This document shows positions 8,615-18,359 of a stretch of 64,000 bases of DNA, in pieces. Below the pieces are notes generated by a model. That model was not told where the DNA came from. It did no database searches and saw only the letters and a program-made list of their open reading frames with translations. The first letter of the stretch is position 1. The number at the start of each line of letters is the position of its first letter. Where the stretch lies: assembly GCF_031451695.1 (NCBI RefSeq), contig NZ_JARWAM010000012.1, positions 62,001 to 126,000 on the forward strand. Reading direction: 5' to 3'. The position numbers were made by a program, and so were the translations under genes. Source of the DNA: Franzmannia qiaohouensis. GTDB taxonomy: Bacteria > Pseudomonadota > Gammaproteobacteria > Pseudomonadales > Halomonadaceae.

Positions 8615-10813
8615 ATGTCTGATAAACCTGTGACGCAAGCCCCACCCGAGGAAACGATCGACCTGGGCCGTATGGTCGGCGTGCTGTTCGATCATAAGTG
8701 GTTGATCATTTTTGTCACCGGCTTATTCGCCGCGGTCGGTATCGTTCACGGCATGCTGGCCACACCAATCTATCAATCCGATGCCCTGGTACAGGTCGAG
8801 CGGCGCTCGACGGTGAGCCCGCTGGGAGATATTGGCAACGTCATCGGGGCAGAAGGACTGAATACGCCAGCGGAGCTGCAGATACTGCAATCCCGCATGG
8901 TGCTTGGCCAAGTCGTCGACCGCCTGAGCCAGGACATCATCATCAGGCCGGTGGAAATCCCCGTCATCGGTGATTTTGTGTTGCGCCGCAATATTCCTCG
9001 TCCTCCCTTCATGGAGGGGCAGCCGCATATATGGGGTGACGAGAGCATTGATGTGCCGCGTTTCGAACTGGCCGAAGGGCGGCGCGGCCAGCAGATTCTG
9101 GTGGAACGCATCATCGACGACCGCTATCGCGTACTGGTCAACGGTGAAGCGGTAGGCAATGGCAACATCGGTGAGCCTGCGGTCTTCCTCGATGGCGACC
9201 TGGAATTGACCATTGAGCGTTTCGATGCCGCCGTTGGGGGGCGCTTTCAACTGCTGAGGCAGCACCGCAACTCGGCCATTCGCTCCATCGGCGGCCGCCT
9301 GCAGGTCGTCGAAGCTGGAGGCCGAGGCTCGCCGACCGGCATGCTACGCATGACCATGGTGGGGCCGGATAGGCAGGAAATCACTCGTACCCTGGATGCC
9401 GTGGCGGAAACCTTCCTGACCCAGAACGTCGAGCGCCAGTCGGCCCAGGCACAGCAGAGCCTGGAGTTTCTCGAGCAGCAGGCACCGGAGCTGCGCGAGC
9501 AGTTGGTCAGCGCCGAGCAGAACCTCAACGAGTACCGGGCCAACCTGGATAGCGTGGACCTGAGCAGCGAGGCTCAGGCCGCCATCCAGCGCTATATCGA
9601 GCTCGACACTCGCCTCAACGAGCTGGAGTTCCAGGAAGCCGAGCTGGCCCAGCGCTATACCCCCAGCCACCCCAGCTACCAGGCACTGCTGCGCCAGAAG
9701 CGCCAGATCGAACAGGATCGCACCGAACTCAATGCCCGCGTCAACGAGCTGCCGGCCGCCCAGCAGGAAGTTGTGCGACGCACCCGCGACGTTGAGGTTA
9801 CCCAGGCAATTTACGTCAACGTGCTCAACAAGATGCAGGAACTGCAGGTTGCCAGGGCGGGTACCATCGGCAACATCCGCATCATCGATAATGCCGTCAT
9901 CTCGGGGCAGGTGGCACCCAACAGGGCAAAAACTACCGTTCTTGCCACGCTGCTGGGCTTTATCCTCGCGGTTGGCGGTGTGCTGCTGCGTGAACTGCTG
10001 CGCCGCGGCGTGGACTCACCCGAGCAGATCGAGTCGGCTGGCCTGCCGGTATATGCCACCATCCCGCTCTCCACTGCGCAGAACAAGCTGGCTCGACGGG
10101 TCAAACGCAAGCGCCGCAAGCCCGCTCAAGACATTGTGGTCGGGGTGCTGGCGGAGCGCGAGCCGGCGGATCTGGCACTCGAAGCGCTGCGCGGGCTGCG
10201 TACCAGCCTGCACTTTGCCATGCTCGAAGGGCGCAATAATCGCCTGATGATTACCGGCCCAAGCCCCGGTGTCGGCAAGAGTTTCGTCAGCATCAACCTG
10301 GGGGCCGTCAGTGCTCAGGCAGGCAAGCGGGTGCTGATTGTCGATGCCGACCTGCGCAAAGGTCATATCCACCACGCCTTCGGCAAGAAGAGCGAGAACG
10401 GCCTGGCAGACTTCCTGGCCGGGCAGATTCCGCTGACTGAGATTATCCAGCCGACGGGGATCGACAACTACTGGGTAGTCACGCGGGGCACGGCGCCGCC
10501 CAACCCCTCCGAGCTGCTGATGCAGCCGCGCTTTGCCGAGGCGATGGAAACGCTGAGCCATCAGTTTGATCTGATCATCGTCGACACCCCGCCGGTGCTC
10601 GCGGTGACCGATGCCAGCGTGGTCGGCAAGCAGTGCGACACCACCCTGCTGGTGGCGCGCTTCGAGACCAACCCGGTGCGTGAGATCATGGCCGCCAAGC
10701 GGCGCCTGGAAAGCAATGGCCTGGTGGTACAGGGCGCGATCCTGAACGCCATGGAGCGCAAGGCGTCGACGGCCTCGGGGCATTACGGCTATTACTTCTA
10801 TAACTACCGCTAG
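8615..10813 (+). CDS. wzc: Polysaccharide co-polymerase and tyrosine autokinase (Wzc-type)
   Basis: Inner-membrane protein that sets chain length and couples Wzy polymerisation to export through Wza. The 732-residue protein has a Wzz-type N-terminus with a membrane segment (LIIFVTGLFAAVGIVHGML, about 30-50), a long periplasmic coiled-coil region, a second membrane segment (ATLLGFILAVGGVLL, about 440-455) and a BY-kinase domain. The Walker A motif is GPSPGVGKSF, Walker A' is LIVDADLRKG and Walker B is LIIVDTPPV. The C-terminal tyrosine cluster HYGYYFYNYR is the autophosphorylation tail acted on by Wzb. Confidence 0.95.
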   Translation: MSDKPVTQAPPEETIDLGRMVGVLFDHKWLIIFVTGLFAAVGIVHGMLATPIYQSDALVQVERRSTVSPLGDIGNVIGAEGLNTPAELQILQSRMVLGQVVDRLSQDIIIRPVEIPVIGDFVLRRNIPRPPFMEGQPHIWGDESIDVPRFELAEGRRGQQILVERIIDDRYRVLVNGEAVGNGNIGEPAVFLDGDLELTIERFDAAVGGRFQLLRQHRNSAIRSIGGRLQVVEAGGRGSPTGMLRMTMVGPDRQEITRTLDAVAETFLTQNVERQSAQAQQSLEFLEQQAPELREQLVSAEQNLNEYRANLDSVDLSSEAQAAIQRYIELDTRLNELEFQEAELAQRYTPSHPSYQALLRQKRQIEQDRTELNARVNELPAAQQEVVRRTRDVEVTQAIYVNVLNKMQELQVARAGTIGNIRIIDNAVISGQVAPNRAKTTVLATLLGFILAVGGVLLRELLRRGVDSPEQIESAGLPVYATIPLSTAQNKLARRVKRKRRKPAQDIVVGVLAEREPADLALEALRGLRTSLHFAMLEGRNNRLMITGPSPGVGKSFVSINLGAVSAQAGKRVLIVDADLRKGHIHHAFGKKSENGLADFLAGQIPLTEIIQPTGIDNYWVVTRGTAPPNPSELLMQPRFAEAMETLSHQFDLIIVDTPPVLAVTDASVVGKQCDTTLLVARFETNPVREIMAAKRRLESNGLVVQGAILNAMERKASTASGHYGYYFYNYR

Positions 10814-10836
10814 TTCTATATTCAGGTTGTGAATTC

Positions 10837-11859
10837 ATGAAAATCTTAGTAACAGGTAATGCCGGTTTTATCGGTTTCCACACCGCCAAGCGCCTGCTTG
10901 AGCGGGGCGATAGTGTGGTCGGCTTCGATAGCGTCAATGACTATTACGACCCGGCCATCAAGGAAGCGCGGCTGGCGATACTCGAAGAAACCGCCAAGCG
11001 TACTGGCAGTGACTACCACTTCGTGCGCGATAACCTCGCCAACCAGCCGGCGGTGAACGCCTGCTTCAATGAGCACGGCATCGAGCGCGTCATCCATCTG
11101 GCGGCTCAGGCCGGCGTGCGCTACTCACTGGAGAACCCGCACAGCTACGTCGAGAGCAATGTCGTGGCGTTTACCAATATCCTGGAGGCCTGCCGCTACG
11201 CCAAGGTGCAGCACCTTACCTACGCCAGCACCAGCAGCGTCTACGGGGCCAACACCAAGATGCCGTTCTCCGAGCATGAAGGTGCCAACCACCCCCTGCA
11301 GTTCTACGCCGCGACCAAGAAGGCCAACGAGATGATGGCGCACAGCTACAGCCATCTCTTCGGCCTGCCGACTACCGGGCTGCGCTTCTTCACGGTGTAT
11401 GGGCCCTGGGGCCGGCCAGACATGGCGCTGTTCAAGTTCACCAAGAATATCCTGGCCGATGAGCCGATCCCGGTGTTCAACCATGGCAACCACACCCGCG
11501 ACTTTACCTACGTGGATGACATCGTCGAAGGCGTGATTCGAGCCAGTGACCAGGTTGCCACGGCGAACCCCGACTGGGACAGTGATGCCCCCGATCCCGC
11601 GACCAGCAATGCGCCGTATCGGCTGTTCAATATCGGCAACAACGATCCGGTGAAGCTGAGCGCCTACATCGAGGCGATCGAGGCGGCGCTCGACAAGCCG
11701 GCCAAGAAAGACCTGCTGCCACTGCAGCCCGGCGATGTGCCCGATACCTTCGCCGACAGCAGCGAGCTCGAAAAGGCCGTCGACTACAAGCCGGCCACCC
11801 CCGTCAAGCAGGGCGTGGCGAATTTCGTTGCCTGGTACCGCGACTACTACCAGGTGTGA
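10837..11859 (+). CDS. NAD-dependent sugar epimerase, probably UDP-glucuronate 4-epimerase
   Basis: Extended-SDR epimerase of 340 residues. The Rossmann motif is TGNAGFIGFHTAK at residues 6-18, the catalytic pair is YAATKKANE (Y-x3-K), and FTVYGPWGRPDMALFKF with the surrounding NHTRDFTYVDDIVEG is the pattern of UDP-glucuronate 4-epimerases. It would convert UDP-GlcA, made by the adjacent ugd product, to UDP-GalA. Substrate is inferred from resemblance and from the neighbouring UDP-glucose dehydrogenase; UDP-glucose or other hexuronates cannot be excluded. Confidence 0.85.
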   Translation: MKILVTGNAGFIGFHTAKRLLERGDSVVGFDSVNDYYDPAIKEARLAILEETAKRTGSDYHFVRDNLANQPAVNACFNEHGIERVIHLAAQAGVRYSLENPHSYVESNVVAFTNILEACRYAKVQHLTYASTSSVYGANTKMPFSEHEGANHPLQFYAATKKANEMMAHSYSHLFGLPTTGLRFFTVYGPWGRPDMALFKFTKNILADEPIPVFNHGNHTRDFTYVDDIVEGVIRASDQVATANPDWDSDAPDPATSNAPYRLFNIGNNDPVKLSAYIEAIEAALDKPAKKDLLPLQPGDVPDTFADSSELEKAVDYKPATPVKQGVANFVAWYRDYYQV

Positions 11860-11930
11860 GGCTTGGCACTCGCGATGCTCCCTGAGCGTGCGCGGTGGAG
11901 CCGCGTCATCTAGAACATGGAAGGAGTGGC

Positions 11931-13268
11931 ATGAACGTCACGGTTTTTGGAACAGGTTATGTTGGGTTGGTGCAGGGCGCGATTCTCGCCGATGTAGGCC
12001 ATCATGTGGTGTGCGTGGATGTGGATGCGTCGAAGGTCGAGCGGCTGACCCAGGGCCAGATCCCGATCTATGAGCCGGGGCTGGAACCGTTGGTGCGCGA
12101 GAACCATGCCGCGGGCCGGCTAGAGTTCACCACAGATGCCGAGGCGGGGGTCAAGCACGGCCAGGTGCAGTTCATCGCCGTTGGAACCCCGCCCGACGAA
12201 GATGGCTCTGCAGACCTCAAGTATGTGCTGGCGGTGGCGCAAACCATCGCCGAGCACATGCAGTGCGACCAGATCATCATCGACAAGTCGACGGTTCCCG
12301 TTGGCACCGCCGACAAGGTGAAAGCCAAGGTGTCAGAAGTGCTCGCCAAGCGAGGCCGGACTGACTTGGGATTTGATGTCGTCTCCAACCCGGAGTTTCT
12401 CAAAGAGGGCAGCGCCGTCGCCGACTGCCAGAAGCCCGACCGCATCATCATCGGCACCGAGGACGCATCCACCATCGAGGTGATGCGTGAGCTCTACGCG
12501 CCGTTCAACCGCAACCACGACAAGATCATCGTCATGGATGTGCGTAGCGCTGAGCTCACCAAGTATGCCGCCAACTGTATGCTTGCCACCAAGATCAGCT
12601 TCATGAACGAGATGGCTAACCTGGCCGAACGCCTGGGAGCGGACATCGAGATGGTGCGCCAGGGCATTGGCTCCGATCCGCGGATTGGCTACCACTTCAT
12701 CTACCCCGGAGTTGGCTACGGCGGCTCATGCTTCCCCAAGGACGTGCAGGCACTCATCCGCACGGCCGGTGACATCGACTTCGATGCCAAGGTGCTCAAG
12801 GCCGTCGAGGCCCGCAACCAGGAGCAGAAAACCACGCTGTTTGCCAAGATCCATCGTCATTTCGATGGGCAGCTCGACGGCAAGACCTTTGCCGTGTGGG
12901 GGCTGGCCTTCAAGCCCAACACCGACGATATGCGTGAAGCGCCCAGCCGGGTGCTGATGGAAGCGCTATGGCAGGCTGGTGCCAAGGTGCAGGCATACGA
13001 CCCTGAAGCCATGGAAGAGACCCAGCGTATCTACGGTACGCGTGACGACCTGACGCTGTGTGGCACGAAAGAAGCGGCCCTCAAGGGCGCCGATGCACTG
13101 GTGATCGTCACCGAATGGCAGAGCTTCCGCGCGCCGGATTTTGACCTTATCAAGTCTCAGCTCAGCCAGGCGACCCTGTTTGACGGGCGCAACATGTTCC
13201 AGCCGGCACGCATGCGCAACAAAGGCTTTACCTACTACTCTGTCGGCCGCCACATCACATCGGCGTAA
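11931..13268 (+). CDS. ugd: UDP-glucose 6-dehydrogenase
   Basis: Oxidises UDP-glucose to UDP-glucuronate with two NAD. The 445-residue protein starts MNVTVFGTGYVGLVQGAILA (Rossmann GxGxxG). The catalytic cysteine lies in GYGGSCFPKDVQALI near residue 265, and the C-terminal domain contains VWGLAFKPNTDDMREAPS. The start is the ATG at 11931 with AAGGAG ten bases before it; an in-frame GTG at 11895 is less likely. It supplies the epimerase encoded just upstream. Confidence 0.95.
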   Translation: MNVTVFGTGYVGLVQGAILADVGHHVVCVDVDASKVERLTQGQIPIYEPGLEPLVRENHAAGRLEFTTDAEAGVKHGQVQFIAVGTPPDEDGSADLKYVLAVAQTIAEHMQCDQIIIDKSTVPVGTADKVKAKVSEVLAKRGRTDLGFDVVSNPEFLKEGSAVADCQKPDRIIIGTEDASTIEVMRELYAPFNRNHDKIIVMDVRSAELTKYAANCMLATKISFMNEMANLAERLGADIEMVRQGIGSDPRIGYHFIYPGVGYGGSCFPKDVQALIRTAGDIDFDAKVLKAVEARNQEQKTTLFAKIHRHFDGQLDGKTFAVWGLAFKPNTDDMREAPSRVLMEALWQAGAKVQAYDPEAMEETQRIYGTRDDLTLCGTKEAALKGADALVIVTEWQSFRAPDFDLIKSQLSQATLFDGRNMFQPARMRNKGFTYYSVGRHITSA

Positions 13269-13308
13269 CCGTCAACGTAAGCAATTTCAGGATGACAGAA
13301 GGGCTGTT

Positions 13309-14382
13309 ATGAAACTCTTGATTACCGGTGGCGCTGGCTTTATTGGCTCGGCGGTTATTCGGCATGTGATTAATGACACCGATGACCAGGTGGTGAACGT
13401 CGACAAGCTCACCTACGCGGGTAACCTCGAGTCGCTGCAGTCCGTTGCCGATAACCCCCGCTACGCCTTCGAGCAACTCGATGTGTGCGATCAGTCAGCC
13501 CTGGCTGACGTTTTCAAGCGCCACCAGCCCGATGCCGTCATGCACTTGGCGGCTGAAAGCCACGTAGATCGTTCCATCGATGGGCCGGCAGCCTTCATCG
13601 AGACCAACATCGTCGGCACCTACACGCTGCTGGAGGTCGTCAGGCACTACTGGCAGGGGCTGGATGAAGGGCGCCGAGCTGCGTTTCGCTTTCATCATAT
13701 TTCCACCGACGAGGTGTACGGCGACCTGGAAGGCCCGCAAGGGCTATTTACCGAGCAGACACCCTATGCTCCCAGCTCACCCTATTCGGCGAGCAAGGCG
13801 AGCTCGGACCACCTGGTGCGCGCCTGGTCACGTACCTATGGCCTTCCTGCCATCGTCACCAACTGTTCGAATAACTACGGGCCCTATCACTTTCCTGAAA
13901 AGCTGATACCGCTGGTGATCCTCAATGCCCTGGAGGGCAAGGCGCTGCCCGTCTATGGCAAAGGCGAGCAGATTCGCGACTGGCTATACGTTGAAGACCA
14001 CGCCCGCGCCCTCTACCGGGTGGTGACCCAGGGAGCGCCGGGGGAGACCTACAATATCGGTGGCCACAACGAGAAGCGTAATATCGATGTGGTGCACACC
14101 CTGTGCGCGCTGCTCGACGAGCTGGCACCCTCTGCTCATTCGCCCTACCACTCGTTGATCACGTATGTGCCGGATCGCCCCGGGCATGACCTGCGCTACG
14201 CTATCGACGCCAGCAAGATAGAGCGTGAGCTTGGCTGGACGCCTGCAGAGACCTTCGAGAGTGGAATTCGCAAGACGGTTGAGTGGTACCTGAAGAACCT
14301 GGAGTGGTGCCGTCGAGTACAGGATGGCAGCTACCAGCGTGAAAGGTTGGGTATTGCTTCCTCCGAGCTTAGCGCGAAGTGA
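13309..14382 (+). CDS. rfbB: dTDP-glucose 4,6-dehydratase
   Basis: Converts dTDP-glucose to dTDP-4-keto-6-deoxyglucose. The 357-residue protein begins MKLLITGGAGFIGSAVIRH. Family signatures are HLAAESHVDRSIDGPAAFIETNI, the active-site STDEVYGDLE and YSASKASSDHLVRAW (Y-x3-K), then NNYGPYHFPEKLIPL. Start at ATG 13309; a longer in-frame opening upstream only overlaps ugd. The partner rfbA lies 843 nt downstream, interrupted by an unidentified P-loop gene. rfbC and rfbD are absent from the window, so the keto sugar probably feeds the aminotransferase at 16088 rather than rhamnose. Confidence 0.95.
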   Translation: MKLLITGGAGFIGSAVIRHVINDTDDQVVNVDKLTYAGNLESLQSVADNPRYAFEQLDVCDQSALADVFKRHQPDAVMHLAAESHVDRSIDGPAAFIETNIVGTYTLLEVVRHYWQGLDEGRRAAFRFHHISTDEVYGDLEGPQGLFTEQTPYAPSSPYSASKASSDHLVRAWSRTYGLPAIVTNCSNNYGPYHFPEKLIPLVILNALEGKALPVYGKGEQIRDWLYVEDHARALYRVVTQGAPGETYNIGGHNEKRNIDVVHTLCALLDELAPSAHSPYHSLITYVPDRPGHDLRYAIDASKIERELGWTPAETFESGIRKTVEWYLKNLEWCRRVQDGSYQRERLGIASSELSAK

Positions 14383-14397
14383 GATAAGGAGGTACAC

Positions 14398-15216
14398 ATG
14401 CAACTTACTTCGCTACTGAACAAGTTGTTGCTCACGAATGGCGTTCAGCTAAGTAAAGTCCCAAAAGATTTAACAGCTGATAAACGTCAACGCCCTTCTG
14501 TAGGCCATGTTGTCGAGCTAATTGGGCCTTCGGGTGTCGGGAAAACTTATTTTTATAACTATCTCCGGCCTGTGTTAGAAGAGGGGTGGTTCTTTAGAAA
14601 CGAAGTTAAAAAAATAAGTAACTATAAAGGTAGTAGTTTTTCTCTTCTTCAAGAACATGATGCGCTATTCATTGAGGCCCTATTGAAGAAAAAGCACGAG
14701 AATGTTTTTTCAGGTAAAGGGGCGCTACAGCGTAAAGTGTCACTCTATGACTTTTTTATTAGAGAAATCTCCGCAGATGTGTATTCTCGGCACACTAAGC
14801 TAGCGCGGGGACTTTTTTCTGATGAAGGCGTAACTCACAATTTTTCCAGGGAAATTCTCTGGTACCATGAACAGTTGAATGAAGGCGTGGAAAAAAACCA
14901 ACATGATGCACTACAGCGTTTTTTCGACAACCGCTCAGTAATTCTTTATGACGCGCCCATAGCTCAGATTATCAAGAACTTGAAAAAAAGAAGCTCTCAG
15001 AAGCCTGGGGCTGCAAATGATTGGTTTCATTATGCCGGTGAACAAGAAGTAACCGAGTTCATTGAAAGATCGAAAGCTAGTAAAAGAAAAATACTTTCCG
15101 TATTACAGCAATATGGCGTTGCCGTCCTTGCGTTGGATGCCACCAAAGATATCGATGGTAATAAGGAAAAAGTTCTTGAATTTTGTTCCTCTGTTATATT
15201 TGGAAATAAGGAATAG
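14398..15216 (+). CDS. Unidentified P-loop NTP-binding protein
   Basis: A 272-residue protein, not recognised as a named family. It has a clear Walker A motif GPSGVGKTYFY at about residues 42-52. The rest is charged, with no membrane segment. It has a near-perfect Shine-Dalgarno AAGGAGGT at 14386-14393, so it is a real gene. Base composition drops sharply here compared with rfbB, marking the start of a low-GC block. Position between rfbB and rfbA suggests a role in the polysaccharide, perhaps as a sugar or lipid kinase; that is only inference from context. Confidence 0.6.
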   Translation: MQLTSLLNKLLLTNGVQLSKVPKDLTADKRQRPSVGHVVELIGPSGVGKTYFYNYLRPVLEEGWFFRNEVKKISNYKGSSFSLLQEHDALFIEALLKKKHENVFSGKGALQRKVSLYDFFIREISADVYSRHTKLARGLFSDEGVTHNFSREILWYHEQLNEGVEKNQHDALQRFFDNRSVILYDAPIAQIIKNLKKRSSQKPGAANDWFHYAGEQEVTEFIERSKASKRKILSVLQQYGVAVLALDATKDIDGNKEKVLEFCSSVIFGNKE

Positions 15217-15224
15217 GGCATATT

Positions 15225-16091
15225 ATGAAAGGTATTATTCTTGCTGGTGGTAGCGGAACACGCCTTTACCCTATTACCATGGGGGTCTCCAAGCAGTTGC
15301 TGCCAATTTATGACAAGCCCATGATCTATTATCCGCTATCAGTGTTAATGCTGGCGGGTATTCGTGATGTGCTGGTAATCACTACGCCTGAAGAAAACGA
15401 GAGCTTCCGGCGTCTGTTAGGTGATGGCCATCAGTTTGGTATTAACATAGCCTATGCAGAGCAGCCGAGCCCCGATGGGTTGGCACAGGCATTTATCATT
15501 GGCGAAAAGTTTATTGGCGAAGATAATGTCTGTTTGGTGCTGGGGGATAATATTTTCTATGGTCAAGGCTTCAGCCCTAAGCTAAAAAATGCCGCAGCCC
15601 GGGAGTCGGGAGCAACGGTATTTGGCTACCAGGTAAAAGACCCAGAGCGCTTTGGTGTAGTTCAGTTTGATAAGCAGAAACGTGCGCTCTCAATTGAAGA
15701 GAAACCTGACAAGCCCAAGTCAAACTACGCGGTGACAGGTCTCTACTTCTATGATAATGATGTCATCGAGATTGCCAAGCAGGTGAAGCCCTCGCATCGT
15801 GGCGAGCTTGAGATTACCAGCGTGAACCAAGCGTATCTTGAGCGAGGCGACTTAAGCGTCCAGCAGCTGGGGCGTGGCTTTGCATGGCTCGATACTGGCA
15901 CGCATGAGAGCCTTCTTGAGGCTGCTCAGTTCGTAGAAACCATCGAGAAGCGCCAAGGTTACAAGATCGCATGTCTGGAAGAAATTGCCTGGCGTAATGG
16001 TTGGCTGAGCACCGAGGCGGTTATCGAAGCCGGAGAACGGCTATCTAAGAACGGCTATGGCCAGTATTTACTGGATGTTGTTGAAGTATGA
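15225..16091 (+). CDS. rfbA: Glucose-1-phosphate thymidylyltransferase
   Basis: Makes dTDP-glucose from dTTP and glucose-1-phosphate. The 288-residue protein begins MKGIILAGGSGTRLYPIT, the nucleotide-binding signature of this family. Further signatures are KQLLPIYDKPMIYYPLS, the metal-binding GDNIFYGQGF and WLDTGTHESLLEA. Length is normal. It overlaps the next gene by four bases (ATGA), indicating translational coupling to the aminotransferase. Confidence 0.97.
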   Translation: MKGIILAGGSGTRLYPITMGVSKQLLPIYDKPMIYYPLSVLMLAGIRDVLVITTPEENESFRRLLGDGHQFGINIAYAEQPSPDGLAQAFIIGEKFIGEDNVCLVLGDNIFYGQGFSPKLKNAAARESGATVFGYQVKDPERFGVVQFDKQKRALSIEEKPDKPKSNYAVTGLYFYDNDVIEIAKQVKPSHRGELEITSVNQAYLERGDLSVQQLGRGFAWLDTGTHESLLEAAQFVETIEKRQGYKIACLEEIAWRNGWLSTEAVIEAGERLSKNGYGQYLLDVVEV

Positions 16092-17167
16092 TTCCCGTAA
16101 CCAAACCCTACCTACCCAGCCGAGAAGCCCTCGACCGATACTTAGATGGTATCTATGAGCGTGGGTGGTTGACCAATAATGGCCCGTTGGTGCAGGAGCT
16201 GACTGCCCGACTCGAAACTTACCTTGGTGTAGACAATCTGCTATTGGTCAGCAACGGTACTTTGGCCCTACAGGTAGCCTATCGGGCGCTGGGCATTACC
16301 GGCCGGTTAGAGCCCACTGAGGCGATCACCACACCGTTTACATTCGTTGCCACTGCTAGTTCGCTGAAGTGGGATGGCGTGTCGCCAGTTTTCGTGGATA
16401 TTGACCCCTACACCTGGTGTCTCGACCCAGCGCAGATCGTAGCTGCCATCACACCTCGTACCCGTGCCGTAGTGCCGGTACATGTATTCGGTAACGCCTG
16501 TGAGGTTGAAGCAATCGACTCCGTGGCTCAATTGCATGGGATAAAAGTGGTCTACGATGCCTCCCACGCCTTTGGGGTGACCTATAAAGGCGAAAGCCTG
16601 CTCAAGCATGGCGACGCTGCCACGCTTAGTTTCCACGCCACCAAGCTTTTTCACACCGTGGAGGGAGGCGCCATCGTTTTCAAGTGCAAGGAAGACCTGG
16701 AGCGCGCCCGGCAGATGATCAACTTTGGTATCACTGGTCCTGAAAGCATCGATGAGATCGGCATCAATGCCAAGATGAACGAGTTCCAAGCTGCCATGGG
16801 GCTGTGTGTGCTCGACGAAATTGAGCGGAATCTCGCGGCTCGCAAAGCAGTATGGGATCAGTACATGACTGCGTTGGGCAACAAGATGGTGTTTCAGAAG
16901 CGCACGTTGGGGGCAACAAATAACTATGCCTACTTTCCTGTGCTGCTAGAAAGTGAGACGCATGTAAAAAAAGTCATCGCCCGGCTAAATGAGCAGGGTG
17001 TACTACCGCGTCGCTACTTTTCTCCGTCGCTTGATTGTACAAGCCTATATGGTCCAGCAAATAGCCCTGTATCACAGGACATTGCAACTCGCATTCTATG
17101 TCTTCCGATTTATTCTGAGGCTCCTGCTGACCATGTGGCCAATGCTTTGGAGATAGAGTATGAGTGA
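16088..17167 (+). CDS. DegT/DnrJ/EryC1-family sugar aminotransferase (PLP)
   Basis: PLP-dependent aminotransferase acting on a keto-sugar nucleotide, 359 residues. It starts IPVTKPYLPSREALD and has NGTLALQVAYRAL; the PLP-binding lysine is in LSFHATKLFHTVEGG near residue 185, with YDASHAFG supplying the cofactor-contacting aspartate. With rfbA and rfbB nearby and no rhamnose genes, the likely substrate is dTDP-4-keto-6-deoxyglucose, giving a 4-amino-4,6-dideoxy sugar (VioA-like). A 3-amino product would need a FdtA-type isomerase, which is not seen. It overlaps both neighbours. Confidence 0.85.
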   Translation: MIPVTKPYLPSREALDRYLDGIYERGWLTNNGPLVQELTARLETYLGVDNLLLVSNGTLALQVAYRALGITGRLEPTEAITTPFTFVATASSLKWDGVSPVFVDIDPYTWCLDPAQIVAAITPRTRAVVPVHVFGNACEVEAIDSVAQLHGIKVVYDASHAFGVTYKGESLLKHGDAATLSFHATKLFHTVEGGAIVFKCKEDLERARQMINFGITGPESIDEIGINAKMNEFQAAMGLCVLDEIERNLAARKAVWDQYMTALGNKMVFQKRTLGATNNYAYFPVLLESETHVKKVIARLNEQGVLPRRYFSPSLDCTSLYGPANSPVSQDIATRILCLPIYSEAPADHVANALEIEYE

Positions 17168-18359
17168 GCAAAAAAGGCTGCTGGTACTGGGTGGGTCTCC
17201 GTTTCAAGTACCACTGATCGAAAAAGCCAAGGAACTTGGCCTGTATGTGATCACATGTGACTATCTGCCGGACAATCCTGGTCATGCATTGTCAGATGAA
17301 TATTACGATGCTAGTACCACTGATAAGGAGGCGGTACTCGAAGTTGCTAAACGTTGTCGAGCCGATGCTATTACCAGCTTTTGTTCAGATCCCGCGGTAC
17401 CTACCGTTGCTTATGTGGCAGAGGTGTTAGGTTTGCCTGGTCCAAGCTTGCTTTCTGTCGAGTTGTTGACGGAGAAAGATAAGTTTCGTGATTTGATGAG
17501 AAGGGTAGGTCTTAACGTACCTATTTGCTACACAGTTAAAGCGGGCGAGTTGCCCAGCAGCATCGAGTCGACACAGAACTATATAGTTAAGCCGGTCGAT
17601 TCCTCTGGAAGCAAAGGTATCACTAAGAGTTCTGGAGAGACAGCTCCTCTTAAGCAAGCAGTTGACTATGCACTGCAATTTTCTCGCGCTGGACGCTGTA
17701 TTATCGAGGAATTTATTGACGGCAAGCAAGTGCATGGTGATGCCTTCGTTAAAGATGGAAAGCTGATTTACTACTATCTGGGTGATCATTATTTTTTTAC
17801 TGGCACCAATAGTTTTATACCAATTTCTACGCGCTGGCCTGCGAATATTTCTGAAAAGGCAATGCATTCAGTAGTAGAACAAACCGAAAAGCTAGTTCAG
17901 GCAGCCGGTTATCTCCAGGGCCCTGTCAACATTGAGGCGCGGATAGGTAACGACGATAAAGCCTATATTATAGAAATTGGACCCCGAAATGGTGGTAACT
18001 TTGTGCCAATTATACAGCAGCGGCTTAGCGGTTTTGATTTCACAAAGTCTGTCATAGATCTTGCGCTAGGCAAGCAAGAAATTCCCACAAGCTTCACGGT
18101 TTTTGCCGCAGGAGCACATTATATTCTGCACGCAGAAAAAGAGGGTAAGTTCTCTGGGGTAATAGTCGGTGACTTGCTGGAGAAGTGTTTATTCTTTAAG
18201 AAACTTTTCAAGGATAAAGGTGACGAAGTAAAGGCTTACACGGGATCTAATCAAACAATAGGAGTCCTTTTGTTTGATTTCGGAGGTTCAGAGTTTAGTG
18301 ACATGGCGACCTGTGAGATATTTGACTTGATTAACGTTACGGCGGACTACTATGGATAA
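17160..18359 (+). CDS. ATP-grasp ligase, carbamoyl-phosphate-synthase-like (first of tandem pair)
   Basis: A 399-residue ATP-grasp protein: N-terminal Rossmann-like preATP-grasp domain (LLVLGGSPFQVPLIEKAKELG), central ATP-binding part (YIVKPVDSSGSKGITK, IIEEFIDGKQVHGDAF) and metal-binding end (VNIEARIGNDDKAYIIEIGPRNGGNFVP). Such enzymes join a carboxylate to an amine through an acyl-phosphate. It overlaps the aminotransferase before it and its own paralogue after it, so it may attach an acyl or amino-acid group to the amino sugar. The substrate is not visible from sequence. Confidence 0.8.
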   Translation: MSEQKRLLVLGGSPFQVPLIEKAKELGLYVITCDYLPDNPGHALSDEYYDASTTDKEAVLEVAKRCRADAITSFCSDPAVPTVAYVAEVLGLPGPSLLSVELLTEKDKFRDLMRRVGLNVPICYTVKAGELPSSIESTQNYIVKPVDSSGSKGITKSSGETAPLKQAVDYALQFSRAGRCIIEEFIDGKQVHGDAFVKDGKLIYYYLGDHYFFTGTNSFIPISTRWPANISEKAMHSVVEQTEKLVQAAGYLQGPVNIEARIGNDDKAYIIEIGPRNGGNFVPIIQQRLSGFDFTKSVIDLALGKQEIPTSFTVFAAGAHYILHAEKEGKFSGVIVGDLLEKCLFFKKLFKDKGDEVKAYTGSNQTIGVLLFDFGGSEFSDMATCEIFDLINVTADYYG

